From VRUE01 sp963745915 (lineage in GTDB: Bacteria; Actinomycetota; Thermoleophilia; Solirubrobacterales; 70-9): a stretch of 64,000 nucleotides of DNA. The stretch is from positions 2,356,001 through 2,420,000 of the forward strand of contig CAVUZA010000002.1 of the NCBI GenBank assembly GCA_963745915.1. Reading direction: 5' to 3'. Below are positions 1-7,671 of this stretch, piece after piece. Numbering within the stretch: the first letter of the stretch is position 1; the number at the start of each line of letters is the position of its first letter. The translations under genes were made by a program, and so were the position numbers. Below the pieces are notes generated by a model. The model did not search any database. It had not been told where the DNA came from and saw nothing but the letters and a program-made list of their open reading frames with translations.

Positions 1-375
1 GGCGAGCAGCGCCTCGACGTCGGCCGGGGTCGAGACCGGCGGCTCGGTGTTGGCCATCGCCAGCACCCCGCAGTAGCCGCCGGCGGCGGCCGACCGGGCG
101 CCGGTCTCGATGTCCTCCTTGTGCTCCTGGCCGGGGGTGCGCAGGTGAACGTGGGGGTCGAAGAAGGCGGGGAAGGCGTGCAGGCCGGCCGCGTCGACCT
201 CCTCCAGGCCGGCGGCCTCGGCGGCGCCTGGCGCGGCCAGCTCGGCGATGCGGCCCTCGCGGACGACGACGTCGTGCTCGGCCTCGATCCCGGCGGCGGG
301 GTCGAGCACGGTGGCGCCGCGCAGGACCAGGTCCGCGCTCTCGCCGGCGCGCATCTCCAGCTTGGTGGCGCTCAC
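1..375 (-). CDS. pyrC: Dihydroorotase, N-terminal part (runs off the window edge)
   Basis: Third step of pyrimidine synthesis: reversible cyclisation of carbamoyl-aspartate to dihydroorotate, a zinc amidohydrolase reaction. Only the first 125 residues are present. They start at a GTG that overlaps the pyrB stop in a GTGA. The beta-strand leader DLVLRGATVLDP and the metal-binding motif FFDPHVHLRTPGQ (about residues 71-83) are typical of the type I dihydroorotase/allantoinase group, followed by EDIETGARSAAAGGY. The gene continues an operon pyrR-pyrB-pyrC with 4-nt overlaps, so translational coupling is likely. A 3' end outside the window is assumed; nothing suggests truncation. Confidence 0.93.
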   Translation of the reverse strand, partial: MSATKLEMRAGESADLVLRGATVLDPAAGIEAEHDVVVREGRIAELAAPGAAEAAGLEEVDAAGLHAFPAFFDPHVHLRTPGQEHKEDIETGARSAAAGGYCGVLAMANTEPPVSTPADVEALLA

Positions 376-1334
376 GCCGGCTGTCCGATCGGGGTCGCGC
401 GGGCGGCGCCGTCGCCGGCGGCCGGCGCCGGCTCCTCGTCGCCGGCGGCGAGCAGCTCGTAGAGGATCGCCATCCGCACGACCAGGCCGGAGGCGACCTG
501 CTCGGCGATCAGCGACTGGGGCGAGTCGACCACCTCGCCGGAGAGCTCGACGCCGCGATTGACCGGGCCGGGGTGCATCAGCAGCTGGCGCGGGCCGAGG
601 CGGCGCGAGTCGATCTGGAAGTGGGCGGCGTACTCGCGCAGCGAGGGGACGAAGCTCTCCCGCATGCGCTCGCGCTGCAGGCGCAGGGCGTAGACGACGT
701 CGGCTTCGCCGAGGTCCTCGAGCGAGTGGGTGACCCGGCAGCCGAGCCGCTCGAGCCCGCGCGGGATCAGCGCCGGCGGTCCGCAGACGGTCAGCTCCGC
801 CCCCATCGCGGCGAAGGCGATCAGGTTGGAGCGGGCGACGCGGCTGTGCAGGACGTCGCCGACGATCCAGATCCGCTTGCCCTGCAGCGAGCCGAGCCGG
901 CGGCGCAGCGTGTAGGCGTCGAGCAGGGCCTGGCTCGGGTGCTCGTGCTTGCCGTCGCCGGCGTTGATCACCGCCGCGTCGGCCCAGCCGGCGACCATCT
1001 CGGCGGCGCCGGCGTAGGGGTGGCGGATGACGATTGCCGCCGGTTCGTAGGCGGAGAGGGTGGCGACCGTGTCCTTCAGCGACTCGCCCTTGTCGACCGA
1101 GGAGCCGGCGGCCTTGACCGAGACGAGGTCGGCCGAGAGCCGCTTGGCGGCGAGCTCGAAGGAGGAGCTGGTGCGGGTGCTGGCCTCGTAGAAGAGGGTG
1201 ACGACGGTGCGCCCGCGCAGGGTGGGCACCTTCTTGATGTCGCGGCGGCCGACCTCGGCGAAGCTCTCGGCGCGGTCGAGGATCGCCTCGATCTCGGCCT
1301 TGGAGAGCTGCTCGATCGAGAGCAGGTGCCTCAC
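372..1334 (-). CDS. pyrB: Aspartate carbamoyltransferase catalytic chain
   Basis: Condenses carbamoyl phosphate with L-aspartate, the committed step of UMP synthesis. The protein is 320 aa, normal for the family. The carbamoyl-phosphate loop is visible as YEASTRTSSSFELAAKRL (around residue 50), then HPSQALLDAYT in the middle and the aspartate-domain motif MHPGPVNRGVE near residue 260. The GTG start overlaps the pyrR stop by four bases and the stop overlaps the pyrC start by four. No pyrI regulatory chain is next to it, as is usual in Gram-positive and actinobacterial operons. Control is expected at the mRNA level by PyrR. Confidence 0.97.
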   Translation of the reverse strand: MRHLLSIEQLSKAEIEAILDRAESFAEVGRRDIKKVPTLRGRTVVTLFYEASTRTSSSFELAAKRLSADLVSVKAAGSSVDKGESLKDTVATLSAYEPAAIVIRHPYAGAAEMVAGWADAAVINAGDGKHEHPSQALLDAYTLRRRLGSLQGKRIWIVGDVLHSRVARSNLIAFAAMGAELTVCGPPALIPRGLERLGCRVTHSLEDLGEADVVYALRLQRERMRESFVPSLREYAAHFQIDSRRLGPRQLLMHPGPVNRGVELSGEVVDSPQSLIAEQVASGLVVRMAILYELLAAGDEEPAPAAGDGAARATPIGQPA

Positions 1335-1885
1335 GCGCCGACCTCCGCCAGGGCCGAGATCGTCACTTCGTCGGCGCCGTCCTGCTCGGCGAGGCGCACG
1401 TTGACCCGCTCCTCGCGCGCGGTCGGCAGGTTCTTGCCGACGTAGTCGGGGCGGATCGGCAGCTCGCGGTGGCCGCGGTCGCAGAGCACGGCGAGCTGCA
1501 CCCGTTGCGGGCGGCCGTAGTCGAAGAGGGCGTCGATCGCGGCCCGCACGGTGCGCCCGGTGAAGAGCACGTCGTCGACGAGGACGACCGTTTTGCCGCT
1601 CGGGTCGAACTCGATGTGGGAGGCGTGGACGACCGGCTGGTCGGCGGGCGACTTGCTGCCCAGGTCGTCGCGGTAGAAGGAGATGTCGACGTCGCCGATC
1701 GGCAGCTCGGTGCCGGTCAGCTCGGCCAGCAGCGCGTGCAGGCGGCGGGCGAGGACGGCGCCACGGGTGTGGATGCCGACCAGGGCGAGGTCGTCGGGGA
1801 CCGGGTTCTTCTCGGCAATCTCGTGCGCGATCCGCCGCAGCGTTCGCGCCAAGTCGTCGTGCTCGAGCACGACCTTCTCGGACAC
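1331..1885 (-). CDS. pyrR: Bifunctional pyr operon regulator / uracil phosphoribosyltransferase
   Basis: UMP/UTP-sensing RNA-binding protein that also has uracil phosphoribosyltransferase activity. 184 aa from the GTG at 1885, chosen because GAAGGAG lies about 9 nt upstream and family homology begins at once (SEKVVLEHDDLARTLRRIAHEI). The PRPP-binding motif VVLVDDVLFTGRTVRAAIDAL is intact at about residues 105-125, and ISFYRDDL is the usual upstream signature. A longer in-frame extension to 2065 is rejected: it is low-complexity Arg/Pro and crosses a 25-bp inverted repeat. First gene of the pyr operon, with a candidate PyrR target loop in its own 5' leader. Confidence 0.95.
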   Translation of the reverse strand: MSEKVVLEHDDLARTLRRIAHEIAEKNPVPDDLALVGIHTRGAVLARRLHALLAELTGTELPIGDVDISFYRDDLGSKSPADQPVVHASHIEFDPSGKTVVLVDDVLFTGRTVRAAIDALFDYGRPQRVQLAVLCDRGHRELPIRPDYVGKNLPTAREERVNVRLAEQDGADEVTISALAEVGA

Positions 1886-1901
1886 TTCGGTTGTTCTCCT
1901 T

Positions 1902-1922
1902 CCGGGCCTCGCGGGACCCTGG
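1902..1922 (-). promoter_or_regulatory. Candidate PyrR-binding RNA loop in the pyrR leader
   Basis: The transcript just upstream of the pyrR ribosome-binding site contains GTCCCGCGAGGCC, close to the known PyrR recognition consensus (RUCCNGNGAGGY). It is flanked by CC-A-GGG and CCC-GG, which pair into a short stem with a bulged A. It ends about four bases before GAAGGAG. No terminator with a U-run follows, so PyrR binding would more likely block ribosome access than cause transcription attenuation, as proposed for mycobacterial pyr operons. Motif match seen directly; mode of action inferred. Confidence 0.6.
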
Positions 1923-1953
1923 TTAAAGGACGCGGCCAGCGTAGCAGGGGGTT

Positions 1954-2021
1954 GGGACGGTCGGGGGCGGTCCCGGGGCCGGCTTCGCCGGGAGTTCCCC
2001 GGGACCGCCCCCGACCGTCCC
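1954..2021. repeat. Perfect 25-bp inverted repeat with 18-nt loop (element I)
   Basis: GGGACGGTCGGGGGCGGTCC plus five more bases (1954-1978) is matched without error by its reverse complement at 1997-2021. The loop is 1979-1996. It sits in the divergent gap between pyrR and the hydrolase gene, 22 bp before the hydrolase start and 68 bp upstream of the pyrR start. There is no T-run on either strand, so it is not a classical intrinsic terminator. No second copy was found in the window. Confidence 0.85.
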
Positions 2022-2042
2022 TTCGTGAGACGCTGTCCGCCG

Positions 2043-2903
2043 ATGGCGCAGGTTCGGGAGGTCATTGCAGAACACGAAGCGGCTGGGCGACGCTTCCGCG
2101 CCGGCGGCGTCGAGAGCTTCGTCCGCTTCGAGGGCGAGGGCGAGCCGGTGGTGCTGCTGCACGGGGTGCCGGTCAGCTCCTTTCTCTACCGGCGGGTGCT
2201 GCCCGAGCTCGGGCGGCGTGGCCTGCGCGGGGTCGCCTTCGACCTCCCCGGCCTCGGCCTGGCCGAGCGCCCGGCGGGGTTCGACTACAGCTGGTCGGGG
2301 CTGGCGGGCTGGACCGGCCAGGCGATCGACGCCCTCGGGATCGAGCGCTGCCACTTGGTCGTGCACGACATCGGCGGCCCGGTCGGCTTCGAGTGGGCGA
2401 TCCGCAACCCGGGCCGGGTGCGCTCGCTGACCGCCCTCAACACCCTGGTTGACGCGGCCAGCTTCCACCGGCCCTGGCCGATGCACCCGTTCTCGATCGG
2501 CGGCGTCGGCGAGGCCTGGCTGACGAGCATGGTGCGCCCCGCCTTCCGCCAGATCTACTACCTGGTCGGGGTCGGCGATCGCGCCGCGGTGCCGGCAGCG
2601 GAGGTCGACGCCCACCACGCCCTGCTCAAGCGCCAGGACCGCGGCCGCGCCTTCCTGAAGATCATGCGCGGCTTCGAGCTGGGCGAGGAGAAGGAGCGCT
2701 TCTTCTTCGACGGCCTCGCCGAGCGCCGCTACCCGGCCCAGGTCGTCTGGGGCGAGCGCGACACGATGCTCGGCAGCGAGCGCCGCGCCGCCGTCCAGCG
2801 CGCCCTCGGCGTCGAGCAGCCCACCCTGCTCCCCGCCAAGCACTTCCTGCAGGAGGACCAGGCGCCGGCGGTCGCCGACGCCATCGCCTCACTCGCCGGC
2901 TGA
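2043..2903 (+). CDS. Alpha/beta-hydrolase, haloalkane dehalogenase-like
   Basis: 286 aa from ATG 2043. Alpha/beta-hydrolase fold with the HG-P oxyanion segment VVLLHGVPVSSFLYRR (about residues 34-50), nucleophile elbow VVHDIGGPVGFEWA (about residues 104-117, Asp rather than Ser at the nucleophile position) and C-terminal catalytic His in KHFLQED. The Asp nucleophile and HFLQED ending resemble haloalkane dehalogenases and some epoxide hydrolases. The residue after HG is Val rather than the Asn used by true dehalogenases for halide binding, so the substrate is uncertain. Its last 15 bp overlap the convergent RNase Z gene. Confidence 0.85.
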   Translation: MAQVREVIAEHEAAGRRFRAGGVESFVRFEGEGEPVVLLHGVPVSSFLYRRVLPELGRRGLRGVAFDLPGLGLAERPAGFDYSWSGLAGWTGQAIDALGIERCHLVVHDIGGPVGFEWAIRNPGRVRSLTALNTLVDAASFHRPWPMHPFSIGGVGEAWLTSMVRPAFRQIYYLVGVGDRAAVPAAEVDAHHALLKRQDRGRAFLKIMRGFELGEEKERFFFDGLAERRYPAQVVWGERDTMLGSERRAAVQRALGVEQPTLLPAKHFLQEDQAPAVADAIASLAG

Positions 2904-3881
2904 GTCGGGCGCGACCGGCTCGGGCTCGGTCTCGGCGCGCTCGCGGGCGCCGTTGGCGACCAGGGCCGGCTCGCCGCGCTCGGGGAAGGGGATCTCGATC
3001 AGGTCGAAGTCGCGGGGGGCGAAGCTGGGCTCGAAGACGTCACGGGCCTCGTCGAGCACCTTGCCGACGTGGTAGCGGGAGGAGATGTGGACGAGGGCGA
3101 GCATCTTGACGTGGGCCTCGCGGGCTACCGAGGCGGCCTGGCCGACGGTCGAGTGGCCGGTGTCGGCGGCGCGCTGGACCTCCTCCTCGGAGAAGCTGGC
3201 GTCGTGGATCAGCAGATCGGCGTCGGCGGCGGCGCTGACGGTCGAGTGGCAGGGGGCGGTGTCGCCGGTGATCGCCACGGTGCGGCCCGGCCGCGACTCG
3301 CCCATGACGTCGGCGGGCCGGACCGGCCCGCCGCTGCCCGCCACCTCCTCGCCGCGCTGCAGGCGGGCGAAGTCCGGGCCTTCGGCGACCCCGAGCCGCT
3401 GCGCCGCCTCGGGGTCGAAGCGGCCCGGCCGCTCCGCCTCGACCAGGGCGTAGCCGTTGGCGCGCACGCTGTGCTCGACCGCGAAGGCGCGCACCTCGGC
3501 GCCCTCGTGGCCGACCGCCTCGCCCGGCTCGAGCTCGACCAGCTCGATTTCATAGCCGGTGCGGCCGATCAGCCGGCCGAGGGTGCCGAAGAGGTTCTCC
3601 AGCCCGCGCGGGCCGTAGATCGTCAGCGGCTGCTCGCGCGCGGTCAGGTCGTAGGTCTTGAGCAGGCCGGGCAGGCCGAGCACGTGGTCGGCGTGGAAGT
3701 GGGTGAGGAAGATCTCGTCGACCTGGGTCAGTCCCAGCGAGCGCTGCAGCTGGCGCTGCGTCCCTTCGCCGCAGTCGAACATCATCCGCCGGCCGCCGCG
3801 GACCAGCATCACGCTCGCGGTCGAGCGCCGCGCCGAGGGCACCGACCCACCGGTGCCGAGGAAGATCGCCGAGAGATCCAT
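2889..3881 (-). CDS. rnz: Ribonuclease Z (tRNA 3' processing endonuclease)
   Basis: Removes 3' trailers from tRNA precursors; zinc-dependent metallo-beta-lactamase fold. 330 aa. The N-terminal family signature FLGTGGSVPSARRSTAS and the metal ligands THFHADHVLGLPGLL (about residues 60-75) are present, followed by YGPRGLENLF, a later TGDTAPC segment and HDASFSEE. The C-terminal tail (ETEPEPVAPDSAGE) is acidic and nonconserved. ATG start at 3881. The convergent hydrolase gene overlaps its 3' end by 15 bp. A tRNA-Arg gene without an encoded CCA lies about 110 bp upstream on the other strand, but a functional link is not implied. Confidence 0.95.
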   Translation of the reverse strand: MDLSAIFLGTGGSVPSARRSTASVMLVRGGRRMMFDCGEGTQRQLQRSLGLTQVDEIFLTHFHADHVLGLPGLLKTYDLTAREQPLTIYGPRGLENLFGTLGRLIGRTGYEIELVELEPGEAVGHEGAEVRAFAVEHSVRANGYALVEAERPGRFDPEAAQRLGVAEGPDFARLQRGEEVAGSGGPVRPADVMGESRPGRTVAITGDTAPCHSTVSAAADADLLIHDASFSEEEVQRAADTGHSTVGQAASVAREAHVKMLALVHISSRYHVGKVLDEARDVFEPSFAPRDFDLIEIPFPERGEPALVANGARERAETEPEPVAPDSAGE

Positions 3882-3923
3882 TGCGGCCAGCGAGCCTAGC
3901 CAACCCCGCCCCCCGCGCCCGGG

Positions 3924-3973
3924 GACGTGCCGTCCCCGGGAGGTCGAAAATGACCTCCCAGGGACGGCACGTC
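3924..3973. repeat. Intergenic palindrome, family C copy 1
   Basis: GACGTGCCGTCCC then GGGAGGTC, an A-rich loop, then GACCTCCC and GGGACGGCACGTC: a 50-nt hairpin with 21 paired positions and single-base asymmetries at the midpoints of the arms. A second copy lies at 23631-23680. It lies in the promoter-side gap between rnz and the tRNA-Arg gene, ending 15 bp before the tRNA. Confidence 0.85.
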
Positions 3974-3988
3974 ATAAACTGACGGCGA

Positions 3989-4062
<74 letters not shown>

Positions 4063-4105
4063 TCCTCGGCGCGTGTCCGCGGCGACTCCAATACTGTCGC
4101 GGCCG

Positions 4106-5056
4106 ATGCCCGACCTGAGGGAGATCCCGCCGCCGCGAGGCGCCCTGATCGTGATCGCGATCGGGCTGCTGGCGACGCTGGCGGCGGCGCTGCTCAGCAC
4201 CGACAAGCTGATCGGGGCGACGACCCTGGAATGGGTCAAGGAACGCGACATGCCCGACGCCGGGCCGGCGCCGATCCCGGGCGGCGGCGAGATCAGCCTG
4301 AGCGAGGGACTGATCCGCGAGACAGAACCCAACGTCGGCGAATACACGCTCTACCAGACCTCGGCGCGGGTGACGATCAGCGCCGGCGCGGCTGTCGGCC
4401 AGGGCCGCTTGCGCTGCAAGATCGCCGTGGCGAAGCGGACGATCGTCGCCAAGACGCACAGCAGCCGCGCCTCCTACCCGCGCTCCAGCGAAGAGCTCAG
4501 CGATCAGAAGCCGCCGGAGGAAAATGCCCTGGTGGAGTTCAGCTCGCACGGCACCGACTACGCCCTGCTGGCGGTCAGCGACACGCTCGGCAAGCGCTAC
4601 ACGCGCACCAAGGGCATCGTCGTCGAGTGGGCGCCCTTCCGCATCGGCGAGCAGGTCTGGCAGTTTGGCCTCCCCCGCGGGCGCCCGGCCGAGGACCTGA
4701 GCTTCCCCATCGCCTCGATCTGGCGCACCACGTCGAAGCCGGCGGCGAGCATCTCCTGCACGGTCGAGACCGCCTCCGGCGCGGCGACCGTGAGCACCCA
4801 CGGCTCGCTCTGGCCGGTTAGGACCGGGGCGCGACCAGCAGCTCGGGACCTTCCTCGCTGCCCTTGCCGACCTTGTTCAGCTTCGGGTTGGCCGGGGTCC
4901 CCTCCATCCGCTCGGCCGGCAGCGGCGCGCACATCGCCACCGCCTCCTCGATGCCGAGGTCGGGGTGCAGCCAGGCGGCCTCGGCCTCTGGGCCGGGCAG
5001 GATCGCCGGCATCCGGTCGTGGACGCGGGCGACTACCGGGTTCGGGGTCGTGGTGA
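4106..5056 (+). CDS. Membrane-anchored protein of unknown function; 3' end doubtful
   Basis: No family recognised. From ATG 4106 the protein has one N-terminal membrane segment (ALIVIAIGLLATLAAALL) and then a soluble region rich in beta-type sequence to about residue 235 (ISCTVETASGAATVSTHGS). Past about 4810 the reading frame runs 240 bp antisense over the SRAP gene and turns into Pro/Arg/Ala-rich shadow sequence. A TAG in another frame at 4819-4821, exactly where the convergent SRAP gene stops, suggests the real gene ends there and a base is missing just before. A GTG at 4073 would add 11 residues, but it begins only 11 nt after the tRNA. Confidence 0.55.
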   Translation: MPDLREIPPPRGALIVIAIGLLATLAAALLSTDKLIGATTLEWVKERDMPDAGPAPIPGGGEISLSEGLIRETEPNVGEYTLYQTSARVTISAGAAVGQGRLRCKIAVAKRTIVAKTHSSRASYPRSSEELSDQKPPEENALVEFSSHGTDYALLAVSDTLGKRYTRTKGIVVEWAPFRIGEQVWQFGLPRGRPAEDLSFPIASIWRTTSKPAASISCTVETASGAATVSTHGSLWPVRTGARPAARDLPRCPCRPCSASGWPGSPPSARPAAARTSPPPPRCRGRGAARRPRPLGRAGSPASGRGRGRLPGSGSW

Positions 5057-5621
5057 CGATCGTGCAGCTGTAGAGCCAGCCGTCGTCGAAGCCGCGGTCC
5101 TCGGCCCCCTCCCACTCCTTGCGCGTGCAGATGCCGGCGAAGGCGAACGGCGCGCCGCCGTCGACGGTGAAGCGCCAGGGCTGGCGCGGCTGCTTGGGGT
5201 CCTCGGCGACCATCCACTCGTAGAAGCCGTCGGCGACGATCAGGCAGCGGTGGCGGAACTTGCCGGCCAGCGGCGAGTAGGCGCGGCTCGAGGTCAGGTT
5301 CTCGGCCTTGGCGTTGATCATCCGGTAGCCGACCTCGAGGTCCTTGGCCCAGCGCGGCACCAGGCCCCAGCGCATCAGCCGCGCCTCGCGCTCGCCGGCC
5401 GCCGCCTCCCCGGGGTCGGGGGAGGAGCGCACGGTCAGCACCTCCTGGGTCGGGGCGACGTTGAAGCGGCCCAGCCCGGATTCGACCTTCTTCGCCCGCT
5501 CCGCCGTCGGCGGCGGCGCCTCGCCGGCGGCGTTGCGCTCCAGCGCCTTCTCCAGCTCGACCTGGAAGCGGTCGGCGATCTGCTTGCTGTCCTTGGCCGT
5601 GACCGTGAAACGCCCGCACAT
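4818..5621 (-). CDS. SRAP (YedK/HMCES-type) abasic-site processing protein
   Basis: SRAP proteins form a thiazolidine crosslink through Cys2 with abasic sites in single-stranded DNA and so protect replication forks. 267 aa with the required MCGRF N-terminus (Cys2 after Met removal), RFNVAPTQEVLTV, the WGLVPRWAKD motif, MINAKAEN, CLIVADGFYEW and the catalytic His in VHDRMPAIL. All active-site positions of the family (Cys2, Asn in NAKAEN, Glu in FYEW, His) are present. It is separated from the downstream epimerase start region by only a few bases (upstream gene stop at 5624). A role in an SOS operon is not evident here. Confidence 0.95.
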   Translation of the reverse strand: MCGRFTVTAKDSKQIADRFQVELEKALERNAAGEAPPPTAERAKKVESGLGRFNVAPTQEVLTVRSSPDPGEAAAGEREARLMRWGLVPRWAKDLEVGYRMINAKAENLTSSRAYSPLAGKFRHRCLIVADGFYEWMVAEDPKQPRQPWRFTVDGGAPFAFAGICTRKEWEGAEDRGFDDGWLYSCTIVTTTPNPVVARVHDRMPAILPGPEAEAAWLHPDLGIEEAVAMCAPLPAERMEGTPANPKLNKVGKGSEEGPELLVAPRS

Positions 5622-5623
5622 AG

Positions 5624-6619
5624 CTAGACGGCCAGCTTTGCAGGCCGCGCCTCGGGGTGCTCGCCGTACCAGGCGAGGGTGCGTGCCAGGCCGTCGGCGA
5701 GCTCGACCCGGGGGCGCCAGCCGGTCAGCGCGCGCAGCTTCGAGGAGTCGACGTACTGGCGGTCGATCTCGCCCTCGGGGGTGCCGCTGCCCAGGTACTC
5801 GGGCTCGACCCCGGTCGCCGCCGCGGCGGCGATCAGGTCGACCACCTCGCGCACGCTGTGCGGGCGCTCGCCGCCGGCGTTGAAGGCCTCGCCCACCGCC
5901 TCGCCGCCGGCCAGCGCCGCCTCGATCGCCAGGTAGGCGGCGACCGCGTCGTCGACGTGGAGGAAGTCGCGCTCGGGGCTGCCGTCGGAGCGGATCCGCG
6001 GCGCGCGGCCGTCGAGCACCGCCACCGCCGTCTCCGGGATCAGGCGGGAGAAGTTGAGGTCGCCGCCGCCGTAGACGTTGGCGAAGCGGGTCACCGCCAG
6101 CGGCACGCCGTAGGTGCGGGCGTAGCTGCGGGCGACGATGTCGGCGGCGGCCTTGCTGGCGTCGTAGGCATTGGCGGCGCGCAGCGGGAAGTCCTCGCGG
6201 TAGGGCAGCTCGGGGCTGGCGCCGTAGGCCTTGTCGGAGGAGGCGAAGACGGTGCGCGCGACGCCGTGCTCGCGGCAGGCCTCGAACACGTTCCAGGCGC
6301 CTCGCACGTTGACCTCGAGCGTCTCGACCGGCGAGCGGCGGGCGACGCCGACGATCGTCTGCGCGGCGAGGTGGAAGACGGCCTCGCAGCCCGCCACCGC
6401 CGCGGCGACCGCCTCGGCGTCGCGCAGGTCGCCCTCGGCGAGCTCGACCTCTCCGCGTAGGCCGAGCAGGTCGAGGCCGGAGATCCGCGGCCCGCCGACG
6501 TCGGCGATGCGCGGGTCCGGCCGGTCGAGCACCCGCACCCGCTCGCCGCGCGCCAGCAGGGCGCCGACCAGGTGCGAGGCGACGAACCCGTGCGCCCCGG
6601 TGACCAGCGCCCGGCTCAC
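5624..6619 (-). CDS. NAD-dependent sugar dehydratase/epimerase, CDP-glucose 4,6-dehydratase-like
   Basis: Extended short-chain dehydrogenase, 331 aa, GTG start. Nucleotide-binding motif VTGAHGFVASHLVGALL at residues 6-22, DRPDPRI, ASSDKAYG and the catalytic Tyr-Lys in YDASKAAADIV; ERDFLHVDDAV is the usual sugar-nucleotide epimerase motif. SSDKAYG resembles the TSDKCY motif of CDP-glucose 4,6-dehydratases (RfbG). The next gene upstream is a glucose-1-phosphate cytidylyltransferase, which strengthens that reading: the pair would make CDP-4-keto-6-deoxyglucose for surface polysaccharide. UDP-glucose 4-epimerase-type activity is the alternative. Separated from rfbF by a family B palindrome. Confidence 0.85.
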   Translation of the reverse strand: MSRALVTGAHGFVASHLVGALLARGERVRVLDRPDPRIADVGGPRISGLDLLGLRGEVELAEGDLRDAEAVAAAVAGCEAVFHLAAQTIVGVARRSPVETLEVNVRGAWNVFEACREHGVARTVFASSDKAYGASPELPYREDFPLRAANAYDASKAAADIVARSYARTYGVPLAVTRFANVYGGGDLNFSRLIPETAVAVLDGRAPRIRSDGSPERDFLHVDDAVAAYLAIEAALAGGEAVGEAFNAGGERPHSVREVVDLIAAAAATGVEPEYLGSGTPEGEIDRQYVDSSKLRALTGWRPRVELADGLARTLAWYGEHPEARPAKLAV

Positions 6620-6630
6620 CGCCCCGCCCC

Positions 6631-6679
6631 CTTCCGGTGCGCTTTATGCGGGTATATCCGGCAAAAGGCGCACCGGAAG
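6631..6679. repeat. Intergenic palindrome, family B copy 1
   Basis: CTTCCGGTGCGC and its complement GCGCACCGGAAG enclose a variable centre with TTTATGCGGGTATATCC. Other copies at 37343-37395 and 60198-60246. It fills almost the whole 61-bp gap between rfbF and the dehydratase gene and ends 1 bp from the rfbF stop codon. Confidence 0.88.
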
Positions 6680-6680
6680 C

Positions 6681-7406
6681 TCACTGGGCGGCCACCCGCG
6701 GGCGCCACGGGGCTTCGCCGCCCGCCCAGAGGTCGTTGAGGACGACGGCGTCCTTGTAGGTGTCCATGCAGTCCCAGAAGCCCTCGTGTCGGTGGGCGTG
6801 GAGCTGGCCCTCGGCGGCGAGGCGGCGCAGCGGCTCGCGCTCGAGCACGCTGTCCTCACCGAGGTAGGCGAGCGCGCCCGGCTCGAAGCAGAAGAAGCCG
6901 CCGTTGATCCAGTGCTCGCTGCGCGGCTTCTCCTCGAAGCCGGCGACCCGGCCGTCGGCGCCGATCTCGGCCACCCCCCACTGCAGGTGGGGGCGGACGA
7001 CGGTCACCGTCGCCAGCGCGCCGCCCTGGCGGTGACCCTCCAGCAGCGCCTCGAGGTCGACGTCGGCGACCCCGTCGGCGTAGGTGGCGCAGAAGGTGCC
7101 GCCCGCGAGCCGCCCGGCCAGCCGTTCGATCCGCCCCCCGGTCGGGGTGTCGAGCCCGGTCTCGACGCACTCGACCTCGACCCCGCCCGGCCACTCCTCG
7201 GCGGCGACGAAGGCCTCCACCATCTCGCCCAGGTAGCCGGTCGCCAGCAGGAACCGCCGGAAGCCCTGCGCCGCGTAGATCCCGATCACGTGCCAGAGGA
7301 TCGGCTTGCCGCCGATCTCGACCAGCGCCTTGGGCAGGCTCTCCGTGCGCTCGCGCAGGCGCGTGCCGCGCCCGCCGCAGAGGATGACGACCGGCGGCTT
7401 AGCCAC
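6681..7406 (-). CDS. rfbF: Glucose-1-phosphate cytidylyltransferase
   Basis: Makes CDP-glucose from CTP and glucose-1-phosphate. 241 aa; GTG start overlaps the cysO stop by 8 nt. Nucleotidyltransferase signature VVILCGGRGTRLRERTE with SLPKALVEIGGKPILWHVI at residues 6-42, then ATYADGVADVD (metal-binding Asp), HLQWGVAEI and the family ending EREPLRRLAAEGQLHAHRHEGFWDCMDT, which matches RfbF better than glucose-1-phosphate thymidylyl- or uridylyltransferases. Acts with the dehydratase gene downstream. Its overlap with cysO places a sugar-nucleotide gene in the riboswitch operon, perhaps only a positional coupling. Confidence 0.92.
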   Translation of the reverse strand: MAKPPVVILCGGRGTRLRERTESLPKALVEIGGKPILWHVIGIYAAQGFRRFLLATGYLGEMVEAFVAAEEWPGGVEVECVETGLDTPTGGRIERLAGRLAGGTFCATYADGVADVDLEALLEGHRQGGALATVTVVRPHLQWGVAEIGADGRVAGFEEKPRSEHWINGGFFCFEPGALAYLGEDSVLEREPLRRLAAEGQLHAHRHEGFWDCMDTYKDAVVLNDLWAGGEAPWRPRVAAQ

Positions 7407-7671
7407 CCGCGACTGCGGGGAGGATCGTGACCTCGGCGCCGTCGTCGATCGAGGTCGCCAGGCCCTCCTGGAAGCGGATGTCCTCGCCGCCGACGTAGAC
7501 GTTGACGAAGCGGCGCAGGTCGCCGTCCTGGGTGATCCGCTCGCGCAGCCCGCCGTGGGCGTCGAAGACAGCGTCGAGCACCTCGCCGACGGTCGCGCCC
7601 GAGACCTCGAGCTCGGCCTCCCCCCCGGTCGCCGCGCGCAGCTGGGTCGGGATCTTCACGGTGACTGACAT
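7399..7671 (-). CDS. cysO: CysO-like sulfur carrier protein (MoaD/ThiS fold)
   Basis: 90-aa ubiquitin-fold sulfur carrier ending in the diglycine needed for thiocarboxylate formation (TILPAVAGG). The segment FVNVYVGGEDIRFQEGLAT closely resembles mycobacterial CysO, which donates sulfide to O-phosphoserine to make cysteine. Here the gene overlaps the thrC stop by one base (ATG at 7671) and is read from the same SAM-riboswitch leader. No cysM or Mec+ protease gene is adjacent. Pairing with thrC rather than a cysteine synthase suggests a role in sulfur delivery to a homoserine-derived acceptor (inference). Molybdopterin or thiamin synthesis is unlikely given the local context. Confidence 0.88.
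   Translation of the reverse strand: MSVTVKIPTQLRAATGGEAELEVSGATVGEVLDAVFDAHGGLRERITQDGDLRRFVNVYVGGEDIRFQEGLATSIDDGAEVTILPAVAGG

Noticed and set aside
1886..2065. Longer PyrR starting at 2065
   Set aside because: The extension crosses the 25-bp inverted repeat and the ribosome-binding site, and has no family similarity.
2043..2903. Firm assignment of the hydrolase as haloalkane dehalogenase (dhaA)
   Set aside because: The Asp nucleophile and HFLQED end fit, but the halide-stabilising Asn after HG is missing, so only a family-level name is given.
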